A stretch of 64,000 bases of DNA from positions 1 to 64,000 of the forward strand of contig CALZKX010000218.1 of the NCBI GenBank assembly GCA_945788155.1, read 5' to 3'. This document shows, piece by piece, positions 28,401 through 37,061 of the stretch (the stretch's first letter is position 1; every line of letters begins with the position of its first letter). This stretch comes from an uncultured Flavobacteriaceae bacterium. Lineage in GTDB: Bacteria > Bacteroidota > Bacteroidia > Flavobacteriales > Flavobacteriaceae. The translations under genes and the position numbers were made by a program. Under the pieces are notes generated by a model that did no database searches, was not told where the DNA came from, and saw only the letters and a list, made by a program, of their open reading frames with translations.

Positions 28401-28608
28401 GAGGGATAAGCTGAGTGCCTTGCGTAGTTCTTTCCCTAATAGTATGGTCACAACATATACTTATGACCCCTTAATAGGTATTACAAGTATGACTGATTCA
28501 AGAGGCAACACTATTTATTATGATTATGATGATTTTCATAGGCTTAAATCTGTTAAAGATGATAATGGGAATATGTTAAGTGAAAATGAATACAATTATA
28601 AAAACTAA
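25459..28608 (+). CDS. Large secreted RHS/YD-repeat protein (N-terminal partner)
   Basis: The 1049-aa product has a signal peptide (to about residue 23, ...FYNNAQ) and an N-terminal region typical of Bacteroidetes RHS-type proteins (FLKYGEVPVGKYTGVPNISVPIYTIQ ... ISLSYHSNGFRVNEEAGSTGLGWTL). YD-type repeats appear near the C-terminus (TYTYDPLIGITSMTDSRGNTIYYDYDDFHRLKSV). No RHS core or toxin domain is present; those lie in the next gene, whose start lies 7 bases past this stop. The two proteins probably work together as parts of one shell. Export could be by Sec and then type IX or another route; the nearby secretion-like machine is another option. Confidence 0.85.
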   Translation: MKTIIRRYLIFLFTVGIVFYNNAQMNENNGFPNVLPTSPTAFEFLKYGEVPVGKYTGVPNISVPIYTIQAKGLNIPISLSYHSNGFRVNEEAGSTGLGWTLFAGGSVVQTVVGFDDFGYYKNRSFPDIQGIVEHSSSGGAPGGILSSCNGTLTGISEAKFILPSDGDGSCASGTQYPFPLDLFNGEKDFEPDVFHFSALGYSAKFVFDWETETFVCLTDNKIKITDDNYVSGSSIPPTIFTVHVPDGHKFVFELKEESTFLVQASSPGSITNVDLVFRNEKASRTYQLTKIYTNKNDIVDFNYTTTNPIKNFGSVSKSNKRYKAAPGWGMPQFPGPNETSSFTLTQQPFSYLTSITFNQSKIVFSHSDRTDLVGAKKLDKIEVKSELNTTNYATLKTFDFDYSYFVGHDNGTKLSDHFTYNQYFPQKTIQEQTYRLKLNSITELGKNPYTFEYSSEALPNKISMATDYWGYYNGQLNNQTLYANIYRFNIEVGNTNYSSHGSNNKSSSLQHTKAAVLEKITYPTLGYSTFEYQLNKFENYFVPNMDQVGNGTGNNPNGSFGAGLRISKIENFNHDTVKLSSKSFTYTGGKLMSPIHYFDEAFIPQFNSSISIPTPPGFMILNNRGYIQTLSSSNFVASSSSASGKYVGYDEVTEHFVSKDNPSDNIGSITDKYINIPDVVPFAGGGYSYNNSQSQNGVYRGLNFPTEKSTPDNGLVLEQRIYKKDDAVNPIQKTEHEYSHYKGFICVNGVKMGPLLKRALCDLHDPIFNSTYALGVYSYKGGYSYKDKTITTKYFDGIPVTTTQNYSYNTYNQLTSSTFTDSNDDLIETIYHYPFGSYPEFPESIQMLSYNSYTPVLKKEVKINNNLISIEKNNYEKIITSNPFPIFAQNAFSVGKSLSSIETKYTVDLFDADGNILEVSRPNGVKISYVWGYDKRYPIAKIENASYADINTNSTQLIAIYLAQQASDNDSYNTAAFEDILRDKLSALRSSFPNSMVTTYTYDPLIGITSMTDSRGNTIYYDYDDFHRLKSVKDDNGNMLSENEYNYKN

Positions 28609-28615
28609 TAGCGTC

Positions 28616-31600
28616 ATGAAAAAAGTATTATTTACACTAGCAAGCTTATTTGTGTCATCATTAGTTATGGGGCAAACAACCACAGAAAATTATATTAAAA
28701 CAACCACCTATCAGGTAGAAACTCAAAATGGAACCACTAAAAGAGTCAATGGCTCTTCGCTTTTACCTGATGATAAAATTGAATCCATAAACTACTTTGA
28801 TGGTTTAGGAAGAGCAATACAGAGCATCGCTAAACAAGCTGGAGGAAATCGACAAGATATTATCACGCCTTTTGTATATGATAACTATGGAAGACAAGTT
28901 TTAAATTATTTGCCTTATGCTAATGCTAGCCAGACTACTCCGACTTTAGATTTAAGGAATCATACTAGCTTAATATCAGATATAGAGACATATTACAATG
29001 CTAAGTTTCCAAATGAATGGGGTTCAGGAGATATTAAAAACCCATACTCAGAAAAAAGCTTTGAAGCCTCACCGCTTAATAGAATATTAGAGCAAGGTGC
29101 TCCAGGGAATGACTGGTCTGTTGATAAGCACCCTATTACGTTTGAGTATGATACAAATACGGAGAGTGAAGTAGCTAACTTTATTGTAACCTTTCCCTCA
29201 GGAAATACAGAAGCACCTCAGTTGTCATATGATAATAACTACAGTGCCAATGAGCTTTATAAAACAGTCACAAAAGACGAAAACTGGACCAGTGGTACTA
29301 ACCACACAACAGAAGAATTTAAAGACAAACAAGGACGCATTGTTTTAAAACGTACGTATAATAATGGAACTCATGACACGTTTTATGTCTACGATGATTT
29401 TGGGAATTTGACTTATGTATTGCCTCCTAAAACGGAGGCTCAAGATGGATTACCTACTAGTTCAGTATTAGATGAGTTATGCTATCAATACAAATATGAT
29501 TCCCGTAACAGACTTATAGAAAAGAAAATTCCAGGCAAAGGTTTGGAATACATAGTCTATAATAAACTAGACCAACCAATCTTAACTCAAGATCAAAACT
29601 TAGAAGGAAATGATAACTGGTTATTCACTAAATATGATCAATTTGGTCGTGTGGCTTATACTGGAATGATGAGTAGTAGTGATTCAAGAACTGCAATACA
29701 AAGCGCAGCAGATGGTGTTTCATTGCAATATGTAACACAAAGTACTTCAAGTACAACAATTGATGGTGCAGGTGTATTTTATAGTGATCATACTAATGTG
29801 TATCCTAGCTCTGTTTCAGAATTGCATACTATAAACTATTATGATACTTACGAAAATTTACCAAAAACGGGAAATGGTGAGATAACAACTTATAAGGGCA
29901 AAACCTCCACATCTGAAGTTAAGGGTTTGCCTACTGTAAATGAAGTGAGAGTTTTGGATACTGATAAATGGATTACCAATGTAAATTATTATGATGATCA
30001 AGCTAGAATTCTTTATACTTATACAACGAATCTATATCTAAATACAGTTGAAGCGGTAGCGTATGACTTAGACTTCACGGGTAAACCTTTAGAGACTAAG
30101 TCTCTACTGTCAAAAAGTGGTCATAATAAAATCATTACATACGATCAATTTACGTATGATCATATTGGGCGCTTAAATACTCATAAGCAAGAAGTGAACG
30201 GACAGACTCCTGAGCTTATTGCACAGAATTACTATGATGAGTTAGGAGTACTGTACAAAAAAGATGTGGGAGGTTCTACTAGTTTAGATGAAGCAGCTGG
30301 TACTATACGTCCTGATCCAAACCTACCTCCTATCCTAGAAGGATATACAGATATAGTAGGAGTTAATCACAATACTACGACAAATGTGATTACAAAAACA
30401 GCTGGAAATGGATTTAATGGTGGATTAGCCACAAGTGGTACGATTGATAGCGATGGGTATGTGGAGTACGAAATGGTACAAAACAACCTGTATCTTACAG
30501 TAGGGCTTGCCTATTCTAATCCTGATACCCATTATACCTCTATGGATTATGCCTTGGATTATAATCTCTATGCAGGCGCCTATGTTTATGAATTGGGAGT
30601 GAGTAAAGCTGGTCAAGGAGGCTATGTAGAGTATGTTCCTGGTGATAAGTTTAAAATAGAGCGTATTGGAGATAAGATCCATTACAAAAAGAATGATGTG
30701 ACTTTTTATATTTCTACTGTGACATCCTCAGGAAATCTTTTAGGAGATCTTCTATTATACTCCAGTCAGAGTAAAATTAAAAATCTAAAAATAGATAGAA
30801 GCTTACCTACTCCTGAAAGCATGTATACCGATGTTTTTGGATTAGATTATGACGAAACAACAGGCATCATTACAAAGACTATCGGTAATGGCTGGAATGG
30901 TGGATTGGCAACCACAGATAAGATTTCTAAAGATGGTTACTTAGAATATGAAATACGACAAGATGATATGTATGTGGCGGTAGGTATGGCTACTAGTAAT
31001 CCAGATCACCATTACACTTCTATGGATTATGCCATTGACCATAATGGTACGGCAGGAGCCTATGTAAACGAGCTCGGGGTAAGTAAAGCTGGCTCTGGAG
31101 GATATACTACCTATGTAACAGGAGATGTCTTTAGAATTGAGCGTATAGGTTCAACCATTTCTTATAAGAAAAATGGGAGTGCTTTTTATACCTCAAGTGT
31201 TAGCTCAACAAAGGATTTAATGGGGGATGTTGCTTTATATTCAGATCAAAGTAAAATCAAGAACTTTAAACTCATGGACAGTGAAATGCTGCTGAGAACA
31301 AACAATGGAGCATACGATATAAACAACACCACTTCTTTACAAACTGTAAATTATGATTATAACATTAGAGGGTGGTTAAAAGCTATTAATCAAGATAACT
31401 TTGCAGACAATGATTTGTTTAATTTCACCCTGAGTTATAATGATCCAACAGGATCAGGAACTGCTTTATACAATGGTAATATCAGCCAAACAAGTTGGAA
31501 CATCTTAAGTACAGATAGTTCAACAAAAACATATACTTATGGCTATGATGCTTTAAACAGAATTACCAGCGGTATAGACGATACAGGTAACTATAATTTA

Positions 31601-33151
31601 ACCTCTGTTAGTTATGATAAGAACGGGAATATTCTTACTTTGCAAAGACAAGGACATATCAATCTTAATCCTACTAGTTTTGGCCCTATGGACAATCTTA
31701 CTTACACATATGATTCTGGAAACAGATTATTAAAAGTAACAGATAGTGCAAACAAAAATTTTGGTTTTAAAGATGCGACAAATACAGGTGATGATTATAC
31801 GTATGACGCTAATGGAAATATGATAACAGACGAGAACAAACGAATACCAAGTATTACATACAACCACCTTAACTTGCCAAAGGAAGTTCAGGTTTTATGG
31901 CCTAACCACCCTGTAAACAATGTTTGGGATACTGCTGAGTATGTTTATGATGCATTAGGAAATAAATTAAAAAAGATAATTACTAAAGATTTAAATATTA
32001 CCACTACTGAATATGCAGGAAACTATGTGTATAAAAATGGAGAATTACAGTTCTTTAACCATCCTGAAGGTTATCTTGAAATAGATGATAACACCAAAAA
32101 GTTTGAGTATGTGTATCAATATAAAGACCATTTAGGAAATATAAGATTGTCTTATAAGGATATTGATGCAAGTAATAGCATTGAAGCTGCTACCGAAATA
32201 CTAGAAGAAAACAACTATTATCCCTTTGGACTTGAACACAAAGGGTACAATAATGTTGTGACTTCCACGAATCCAGCACAGAATTATAAGTTTGGAGGTA
32301 AAGAATTGCAAGAGGAATTAGGATTAGATTCTTATGATTTTGGAGCAAGATTTTATGACCCAGCAATTGGTAGATGGTTTACAATAGATGCTTTAGCTGA
32401 AAAATATTATTCAGATACTACATATGGCTATGCTTTAGAGAACCCTATAATATACATTGACCCTGATGGAAATCAGGTTGAAATGTGTTGTAATTGGGAT
32501 AAGATATTTGATGCTTTTAATTTATCGGTTGGTGCAAGTGCTGGAGTTGGGTTCAAAACAAAAGTAGGGAAGAATTTTAGTCTTGGTGGAGACATTGGAG
32601 TAATTGAAGGCACCTATAATATAACAAAAGACAACCTGAAAATTGACTTCTTCAAACTTAATGGAAACTTGCAAGTTGGTAAATGGGTTAATCTAAAAGG
32701 AGGTTTAGTGGGTTCAAGTTTACAAATAGAAAATTTCAAAAATATATTTGATGGAGAGCTACCAGATTTTAAAAGTTTTACATTTTTGGGAGCTTATGGT
32801 AAATTAAAACTATATAAAATAGTTGATGCACAAGGGAAAGTTTGGGTAATACAGAATGATGCAGATAAAGGTTGGACTTTTCTTGATGGTGATTACGATA
32901 TATCTGCACAGGATGCTTTTGCAGATTCAGATATAGGTGTAGAACTTAAAGCAATTGGTAAAATAAAAGTTGGAGTTGATTTAGGTAAGCTTTGGGATGG
33001 TATTATGGATGATGGCGAGGCAGAAACTGAATCATCAAATAATGGAGATAATGAAGCAAGAGCAGATGGTATAATGAATTTACTTAATAATATAAATAAT
33101 GTTGAACAAGGCACATATACTTGGAATGGTTCGGCTTGGGTTATAAAATAA
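28616..33151 (+). CDS. RHS-repeat protein with RHS core and variable C-terminus
   Basis: The 1511-aa product has a signal peptide (MKKVLFTLASLFVSSLVMGQ), which fixes the ATG at 28616. Many YD repeats follow, interrupted by two tandem copies of a domain of about 153 residues (about 576-728 and 736-888). The RHS core ends with GARFYDPAIGRWFTIDALAEK ... ENPIIYIDPDGN near residues 1243-1283. The last 230 or so residues are unique to this gene: a Gly-rich, beta-like region with no recognised toxin motif. In polymorphic toxin systems this part is the effector; here that is an inference. Confidence 0.88.
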   Translation: MKKVLFTLASLFVSSLVMGQTTTENYIKTTTYQVETQNGTTKRVNGSSLLPDDKIESINYFDGLGRAIQSIAKQAGGNRQDIITPFVYDNYGRQVLNYLPYANASQTTPTLDLRNHTSLISDIETYYNAKFPNEWGSGDIKNPYSEKSFEASPLNRILEQGAPGNDWSVDKHPITFEYDTNTESEVANFIVTFPSGNTEAPQLSYDNNYSANELYKTVTKDENWTSGTNHTTEEFKDKQGRIVLKRTYNNGTHDTFYVYDDFGNLTYVLPPKTEAQDGLPTSSVLDELCYQYKYDSRNRLIEKKIPGKGLEYIVYNKLDQPILTQDQNLEGNDNWLFTKYDQFGRVAYTGMMSSSDSRTAIQSAADGVSLQYVTQSTSSTTIDGAGVFYSDHTNVYPSSVSELHTINYYDTYENLPKTGNGEITTYKGKTSTSEVKGLPTVNEVRVLDTDKWITNVNYYDDQARILYTYTTNLYLNTVEAVAYDLDFTGKPLETKSLLSKSGHNKIITYDQFTYDHIGRLNTHKQEVNGQTPELIAQNYYDELGVLYKKDVGGSTSLDEAAGTIRPDPNLPPILEGYTDIVGVNHNTTTNVITKTAGNGFNGGLATSGTIDSDGYVEYEMVQNNLYLTVGLAYSNPDTHYTSMDYALDYNLYAGAYVYELGVSKAGQGGYVEYVPGDKFKIERIGDKIHYKKNDVTFYISTVTSSGNLLGDLLLYSSQSKIKNLKIDRSLPTPESMYTDVFGLDYDETTGIITKTIGNGWNGGLATTDKISKDGYLEYEIRQDDMYVAVGMATSNPDHHYTSMDYAIDHNGTAGAYVNELGVSKAGSGGYTTYVTGDVFRIERIGSTISYKKNGSAFYTSSVSSTKDLMGDVALYSDQSKIKNFKLMDSEMLLRTNNGAYDINNTTSLQTVNYDYNIRGWLKAINQDNFADNDLFNFTLSYNDPTGSGTALYNGNISQTSWNILSTDSSTKTYTYGYDALNRITSGIDDTGNYNLTSVSYDKNGNILTLQRQGHINLNPTSFGPMDNLTYTYDSGNRLLKVTDSANKNFGFKDATNTGDDYTYDANGNMITDENKRIPSITYNHLNLPKEVQVLWPNHPVNNVWDTAEYVYDALGNKLKKIITKDLNITTTEYAGNYVYKNGELQFFNHPEGYLEIDDNTKKFEYVYQYKDHLGNIRLSYKDIDASNSIEAATEILEENNYYPFGLEHKGYNNVVTSTNPAQNYKFGGKELQEELGLDSYDFGARFYDPAIGRWFTIDALAEKYYSDTTYGYALENPIIYIDPDGNQVEMCCNWDKIFDAFNLSVGASAGVGFKTKVGKNFSLGGDIGVIEGTYNITKDNLKIDFFKLNGNLQVGKWVNLKGGLVGSSLQIENFKNIFDGELPDFKSFTFLGAYGKLKLYKIVDAQGKVWVIQNDADKGWTFLDGDYDISAQDAFADSDIGVELKAIGKIKVGVDLGKLWDGIMDDGEAETESSNNGDNEARADGIMNLLNNINNVEQGTYTWNGSAWVIK
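30341..31280 (+). repeat. Tandem duplication of a 153-residue domain inside the RHS gene
   Basis: The segments 30341-30800 and 30821-31280 encode two similar domains. Both contain ITKT.GNG.NGG near the start, HYTSMDYA, AGAYV.ELGVSKAG and a closing SQSKIKN or DQSKIKN. The proteins are closer than the DNA, so this is an old duplication. The fold looks like an all-beta, lectin-like domain; this is a guess. Confidence 0.8.
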
Positions 33152-33162
33152 TAACATTTAAA

Positions 33163-33558
33163 ATGAAATATCAATATTATATTAAAAGAATTGTAGCGGC
33201 AGTAATTGATGTATTAATTATTAGCTTAATAATGTTTATTTATATCAAGATTAGAAATGGTAGTTATTCTTTAGAAGAAGAAAATGTACCGTCTTATATT
33301 TTTATTCCTTTTTTCTATTTATACTTCATTATTCAAGAAGCTCTTTTTAAAACAACTATTGGAAAAAAAATATTCTCATTAAGTGTAAAGACTGATGGGA
33401 AGTATTTTTTCGTAAGAGTATTTTTTAGAAATATTCTGAATTTGCTTGAATTGGTAATACCTTTAGTTTACTTAATACCTATATTAATTACAGGTTTAAC
33501 AGGTCAAAAGAAACCAAAGAAAATAGGAGACTTAATTTGCGGAACATATGTTGAATAG
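33163..33558 (+). CDS. RDD-family small membrane protein
   Basis: The 131-aa product has about three membrane segments and matches the RDD family pattern: an early Arg with Asp nearby (IKRIVAAVIDVLIISLIMF), then FKTTIGKKIFSLSVKTDG and a closing KKIGDLICGTYV. Its ATG is 11 bases after the RHS stop. A gene directly after an RHS effector is often its immunity gene; a membrane immunity protein would suit a membrane-acting toxin, but the RDD family has no fixed function. Confidence 0.75.
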   Translation: MKYQYYIKRIVAAVIDVLIISLIMFIYIKIRNGSYSLEEENVPSYIFIPFFYLYFIIQEALFKTTIGKKIFSLSVKTDGKYFFVRVFFRNILNLLELVIPLVYLIPILITGLTGQKKPKKIGDLICGTYVE

Positions 33559-33567
33559 TTTACTGAA

Positions 33568-33966
33568 ATGTTAAAACTTCTTTTTTTTATTGTTTCTGCC
33601 ATTCCTCTATCGGTAAGTGTATATCTTTTTTTGAGGTATAAGAAATTGAAAAATAATGCTATACATACTAAAGGTAAAATTGTAAAAACAATTAGTAAAA
33701 TTACCCATTCGTTTGGCGAAAAAAGAACAGATTATTTTCCTGTAATATCATTTACAGACACAAGAGGTGTTAAACACGAATTACAGGCAGATGTAGGCGA
33801 ATTAGATGAAAAAAACATCTTAATAGATAGTTATGTAGATATAATCTATCAAAAAGATAATCCTGAAAATTTTGTAACGAAAGATAATTTTAATTTGTTT
33901 TTCCCTGCATTAGCATTTATACTTTTTATAGCCTTTATAACAATAGCAATATTTATTAAGCAATAA
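33568..33966 (+). CDS. DUF3592-like small membrane protein
   Basis: The 132-aa product has an N-terminal and a C-terminal membrane helix around a small soluble beta domain (KGKIVKTISKITHSFGEKRTDYFPVISFTDTRG...YVDIIYQKDNPENF), the DUF3592 layout. It follows the RDD gene by 9 bases and ends before a strong terminator, so it closes the RHS cassette. Such proteins often accompany polymorphic toxins and may give immunity; this is not shown here. Confidence 0.75.
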   Translation: MLKLLFFIVSAIPLSVSVYLFLRYKKLKNNAIHTKGKIVKTISKITHSFGEKRTDYFPVISFTDTRGVKHELQADVGELDEKNILIDSYVDIIYQKDNPENFVTKDNFNLFFPALAFILFIAFITIAIFIKQ

Positions 33967-33971
33967 AATAG

Positions 33972-33997
33972 AACCGTCCAAGTGACGGTTTTTTTAT
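33972..33997 (+). terminator. Intrinsic terminator of the RHS operon
   Basis: AACCGTC (33972-33978) pairs with GACGGTT (33984-33990), followed by a run of T residues. Confidence 0.9.
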
Positions 33998-34058
33998 ACT
34001 CTAAAGCGAAGCTACATTTTTATTAAAAAAGTCCTTGAACTTGGATTTTGTCAGCACT

Positions 34059-34115
34059 GCTCTCTCCACGATACTTTTAAAACGAATTGTCCCATTTAAG
34101 GGAAAGAGTCAATAA
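34059..34115 (+). repeat. Dispersed 50-60 bp repeat, copy 1
   Basis: The segment holds GCTCTCTC, ACTTTTAAAAC and GTCCCATTTAAGGGAAAG in this order. The same order is found at 37062-37126 and, in part, at 54493-54550. TCCCATTTAAGGGA is an imperfect palindrome. This copy follows the intact RHS cassette. Confidence 0.7.
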
Positions 34116-34185
34116 TAAGGTTGTCTACCTTTTATACATAAAAAAGAGGAGAAATTAAAAATGCTTCTCTTTTATTTTTTTAGCT

Positions 34186-35466
34186 TTAAAAGCATTTTTT
34201 ACAACTATTCTTTTTGTTTTGTGATATTCTCAATTGTTTTTGTTCAATAAAGGACATCTTATAGCTGTTAAAATTCATGGGTATGCCAGAGAAGGTTTCA
34301 GAGGGTGTATTTCCGCCTAAAGCCCATTGAGGTCTAGAGTTGTTATACTTGGTAATGGCTTCAGCCATAACCTTGACCAATCCAGATTTTGAGTTGATGC
34401 CCTTTGGATAAAGAAACTCATATTTTAGAGTTTTATTGAAAGCTTCAATCATGGAGTTGGAAAACACAACATCTTGTTGTGCTATTTTATGGGCAAACGT
34501 ATTAGGTAAGGAATCTATCAAAGAAGAGACGAAAGTATTTTTGTTCTCACAGCCACCATCAGTTAGAAATAGTGTTTGATTAGGTTGATGCTTTAAATAA
34601 GCATTGTGTAATAATTTTCTAATCGCCATTCCAGAATTACCACTTTCAACAGAATACCCAAGTATTTTCCTGGAGTAGTGATCCATCAGGACATGGATAT
34701 AGTGTTTCATACCATCATTGGTTTTAAAAATGGTAACATCTGCACACCAGACCTCATTAGGTTTAACTGTTCTTAAGGGTTTATTGTTGTTAGGTTTTTC
34801 AGACCTAACATTACCAGTGAATCCAAGTAAGCGACAATATTTATAAAAAGTGGACATACAACAATGTAGATTATTATCCCTTACTGCTCTCAAATAGATG
34901 GAAGCTTTTGACCAATATCTATAGTTTTCATGCCCTAAGTATTTTTTAATGGTCAAGACCTCTTTAGAAAGTAATTGATTAGAAAACCGTTTTGTGCACC
35001 ATTTAAAATAAGAAGCTTCACATTTATGAATGACAATAGTTTTGTAAAGCTGATAAGTGGCTCTTGAAATATTAAAAATCTTGAGGGCTTTATCAATTGG
35101 AATGGCTCCCTTCACCCTTTCAATAGTGTCCACAACCAGTTCCTTTTGATGTTTGATTAGTACCTTAATTCCTTTTACGTTGGAAATCACTAAATGAAGC
35201 GTGTCAACTAATTTAAAATAACTTTCATTGATCCTTTTGATATTGGAGGATTGATTGAGCCGTTTGATAAGTTCTATTTCTTGTTTGATCAGTTCATTGA
35301 TATCAGCGTAAAGATACTTGTCTTCGTTTTCATTTTTCCATCTTGATAGATTAGAACTGGGGATTTTAGAGATTTGATTGGGAGTTAAAATATCGTCCAA
35401 TAAATTGTGCCTAGCCAAGTGTTTTATTGAAGTATCCCACGAATGTCTTATTTGGGTTTTAGCCAT
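34186..35466 (-). CDS. IS3-like transposase with DDE integrase core
   Basis: The 426-aa product has an N-terminal helix-turn-helix/helical region (residues 1-160) and an rve integrase core with the catalytic triad in WCADVTIF (Asp), FLTDGGCEN (Asp) and NSMIEAFNKTLKYEF (Glu). The closing AEAITKYNNSRPQWALGGNTPSE is also typical of IS3-type enzymes. All catalytic residues are present and there is no frameshift, so it could be active. I could not find convincing terminal inverted repeats. It sits between the terminator of the intact RHS locus and the start region of the truncated one. Confidence 0.88.
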   Translation of the reverse strand: MAKTQIRHSWDTSIKHLARHNLLDDILTPNQISKIPSSNLSRWKNENEDKYLYADINELIKQEIELIKRLNQSSNIKRINESYFKLVDTLHLVISNVKGIKVLIKHQKELVVDTIERVKGAIPIDKALKIFNISRATYQLYKTIVIHKCEASYFKWCTKRFSNQLLSKEVLTIKKYLGHENYRYWSKASIYLRAVRDNNLHCCMSTFYKYCRLLGFTGNVRSEKPNNNKPLRTVKPNEVWCADVTIFKTNDGMKHYIHVLMDHYSRKILGYSVESGNSGMAIRKLLHNAYLKHQPNQTLFLTDGGCENKNTFVSSLIDSLPNTFAHKIAQQDVVFSNSMIEAFNKTLKYEFLYPKGINSKSGLVKVMAEAITKYNNSRPQWALGGNTPSETFSGIPMNFNSYKMSFIEQKQLRISQNKKNSCKKCF

Positions 35467-35600
35467 AAATAATTTTTATGTCCCAAAATTGCTAAAAACC
35501 CAGCTATTTGAAGTAATGATTTAGCTTACAGATTATGAGCTAAACACCTTATTATTTATAAGGCTAAAATTGATTTTTTTAAAAAACCGCACAAAACAAC

Positions 35601-35764
35601 CTTACAAAAAAAAGTTATTCAGCTTAGAAAGTGTAAGTGGAAACCTTAGCTGAAATCCACAATTTATTTAAAACTTTATAGCACCTCAAATTCTTAATTA
35701 TGAGTTAGGATTAATAGCACAATTCTTCTTCAGGCATTTTTATAAACATTTAATAGACCATTCT
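35601..35764 (+). promoter_or_regulatory. Upstream region of the truncated RHS gene
   Basis: This region is a diverged copy of 25301-25458. It contains the segment 35622-35649, which matches the secretion-cluster operator (20375-20402) at 21 of 28 positions and the first RHS upstream region at 22 of 28. The shared centre reads AAGT, one variable base, TAAGTG, one variable base, AAA. Confidence 0.65.
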
Positions 35765-36010
35765 ATGAAAACACCATTTTCCAAACTCCAGAAATTATTC
35801 TTTTTAGGAGCCATTCTGCTTTTTAGCAACAAAACAGTATCACAAGAGCTCCCAAGTATTGTTCCACCCTCACCAAATGCAGCAAACTTTCATTCATACG
35901 GGAATACAAGAGTGAATCATTATACAGGAGCGCCTAATATTAATATTCCAATATGGAATATTTCTCAAGGAAACGTTAATCTGCCGGTAGTCACTCAAAT
36001 TAGTGGATGA
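35765..36010 (+). pseudogene. N-terminal fragment of a second RHS-type gene
   Basis: The 81-residue reading frame has a signal peptide and then matches the start of the intact RHS partner gene (PPSPNAANFHSYGNTRVNHYTGAPNINIPIWNI versus LPTSPTAFEFLKYGEVPVGKYTG...). The match stops after NLPV, exactly where an IS-end-like sequence begins (about 35993). The rest of the gene is gone. It is a broken second RHS cassette that keeps its promoter region. Confidence 0.85.
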
Positions 36011-36166
36011 CTCAATTAAATTACTTAACAAGCTGTAAATCAAAACAGTAATAGGTCATAAGATTTAGAAAGCAGGAACATTTAGGTGTGCCTGCTTTGT
36101 TTTTACTTTCTTAAATCGCATTATAATTGAAGTTTCAAATCCTCGTGACTCAAATTAGTGGATAAA
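35991..36166. repeat. IS-end-like sequence with repeated CAAATTAGTGGAT motif
   Basis: The motif ACTCAAATTAGTGGAT occurs at about 35992 and again at about 36149. Between them is a terminator-like hairpin (AAAGCAGG at 36069-36076, CCTGCTTT at 36091-36098, then T-rich). Its reverse complement is clearly related to 41161-41260 (ATCCACTAATTTGA, CGATTTAAGAA, AAAACAAAGCAG, CCTGCTTT-like). These look like ends of related insertion elements in opposite directions. Confidence 0.55.
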
Positions 36167-36237
36167 CATAAGCTAAAAACCTTATAAATTGTAATGTTAT
36201 AGCTTACCTATTTCTTATCATTAGTTACTAGTTTTAC

Positions 36238-36930
36238 ATGATAATTTTATTACATATTAAATTGAATTGTAAAAAGTGCAACGGTATTTCTGTTAAAAAT
36301 GGTTTTCAATCTAATGGAACACAAAGATATTACTGTAAGTCATGTAAATTAAGTCAGCAGAAAAGTTATGTTTATAAAGCCTATGGTAAGCATATTAGCT
36401 ATTACATATATAAGCTATTGATTAATAGTTCTGGTATATCTGATATTGGAAGGGTTTTAAACATCTCTAACAATACTGTAAATAAAAGAATACTAAGCAT
36501 ATCTAAACAAATTAAACTTCCAATTTTTAATGAAACCAACCAAAGTTACGAAGTTGATGAGTTGAAAGTAAGTCCAATGAATAAATATTGGTATGTAACA
36601 TATACAATAAACAAAAGAACAAAGAAAGTAGTTGATTTTATAGTTGGAAGAAGAACTAAAGAAAACTTGTCAAGAGTAATTAATACGTTGTTATTGTTAT
36701 CTCCAAAAAATATATATACTGACAGACTTATTGTGTATAATAGCTTAATCCCAGAGAGCTTACATTGTAATAGAAAAAATCAAATAAACAGAATTGAAAG
36801 ATATCATCTTAATTTAAGAACTCATATTAAAAGACTTAATAGAAAGACTATTTGCTATAGTAAAAACTTGTTAATGCTTGAGGCAGTTATGAAAATATAT
36901 TTTTGGGGCGATAGTTTATCGTGGTCATAA
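36238..36930 (+). CDS. IS1-family transposase
   Basis: The 230-aa product is a single-frame IS1-type transposase. It has an N-terminal zinc-finger-like motif (CKKCNG ... GTQRYYCKSCKL), a helix-turn-helix region (ISDIGRVLNISNNTVNKRI) and the catalytic residues in YEVDELK, IYTDRLIVY and RIERYHLNLRTHIKRLNRKT. No frameshift is needed between InsA and InsB parts, as is usual in Bacteroidetes. It lies just after the IS-end-like sequence that cuts off the second RHS gene and may share in that event. Confidence 0.88.
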   Translation: MIILLHIKLNCKKCNGISVKNGFQSNGTQRYYCKSCKLSQQKSYVYKAYGKHISYYIYKLLINSSGISDIGRVLNISNNTVNKRILSISKQIKLPIFNETNQSYEVDELKVSPMNKYWYVTYTINKRTKKVVDFIVGRRTKENLSRVINTLLLLSPKNIYTDRLIVYNSLIPESLHCNRKNQINRIERYHLNLRTHIKRLNRKTICYSKNLLMLEAVMKIYFWGDSLSWS

Positions 36931-36990
36931 GTGGATAGGGCGGTCAAAGCGAGCCACCTAGAGCGGATTAAAGTGAGCAGTGTAAATGAA
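36931..36990. repeat. Possible IS21-type element end
   Basis: GGCGGTCAAAGCGAGCCA is followed after a few bases by the similar AGCGGATTAAAGTGAGCA. Repeated GGTCAAA-type units are found at the ends of IS21-family elements. No IS21 genes are present, so this would be a remnant. Confidence 0.35.
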
Positions 36991-37061
36991 GTACTAAAAG
37001 TCGATTCATTTGTGGTTTAAATTTAGTGTTTTTTTCTTAATTTCTTTCTCATAGACTCCCG

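Noticed and set aside
34140..35530. Terminal inverted repeats of the IS3-like element
   Set aside because: I compared both flanks by eye and found no convincing pair, so I give only the transposase gene.
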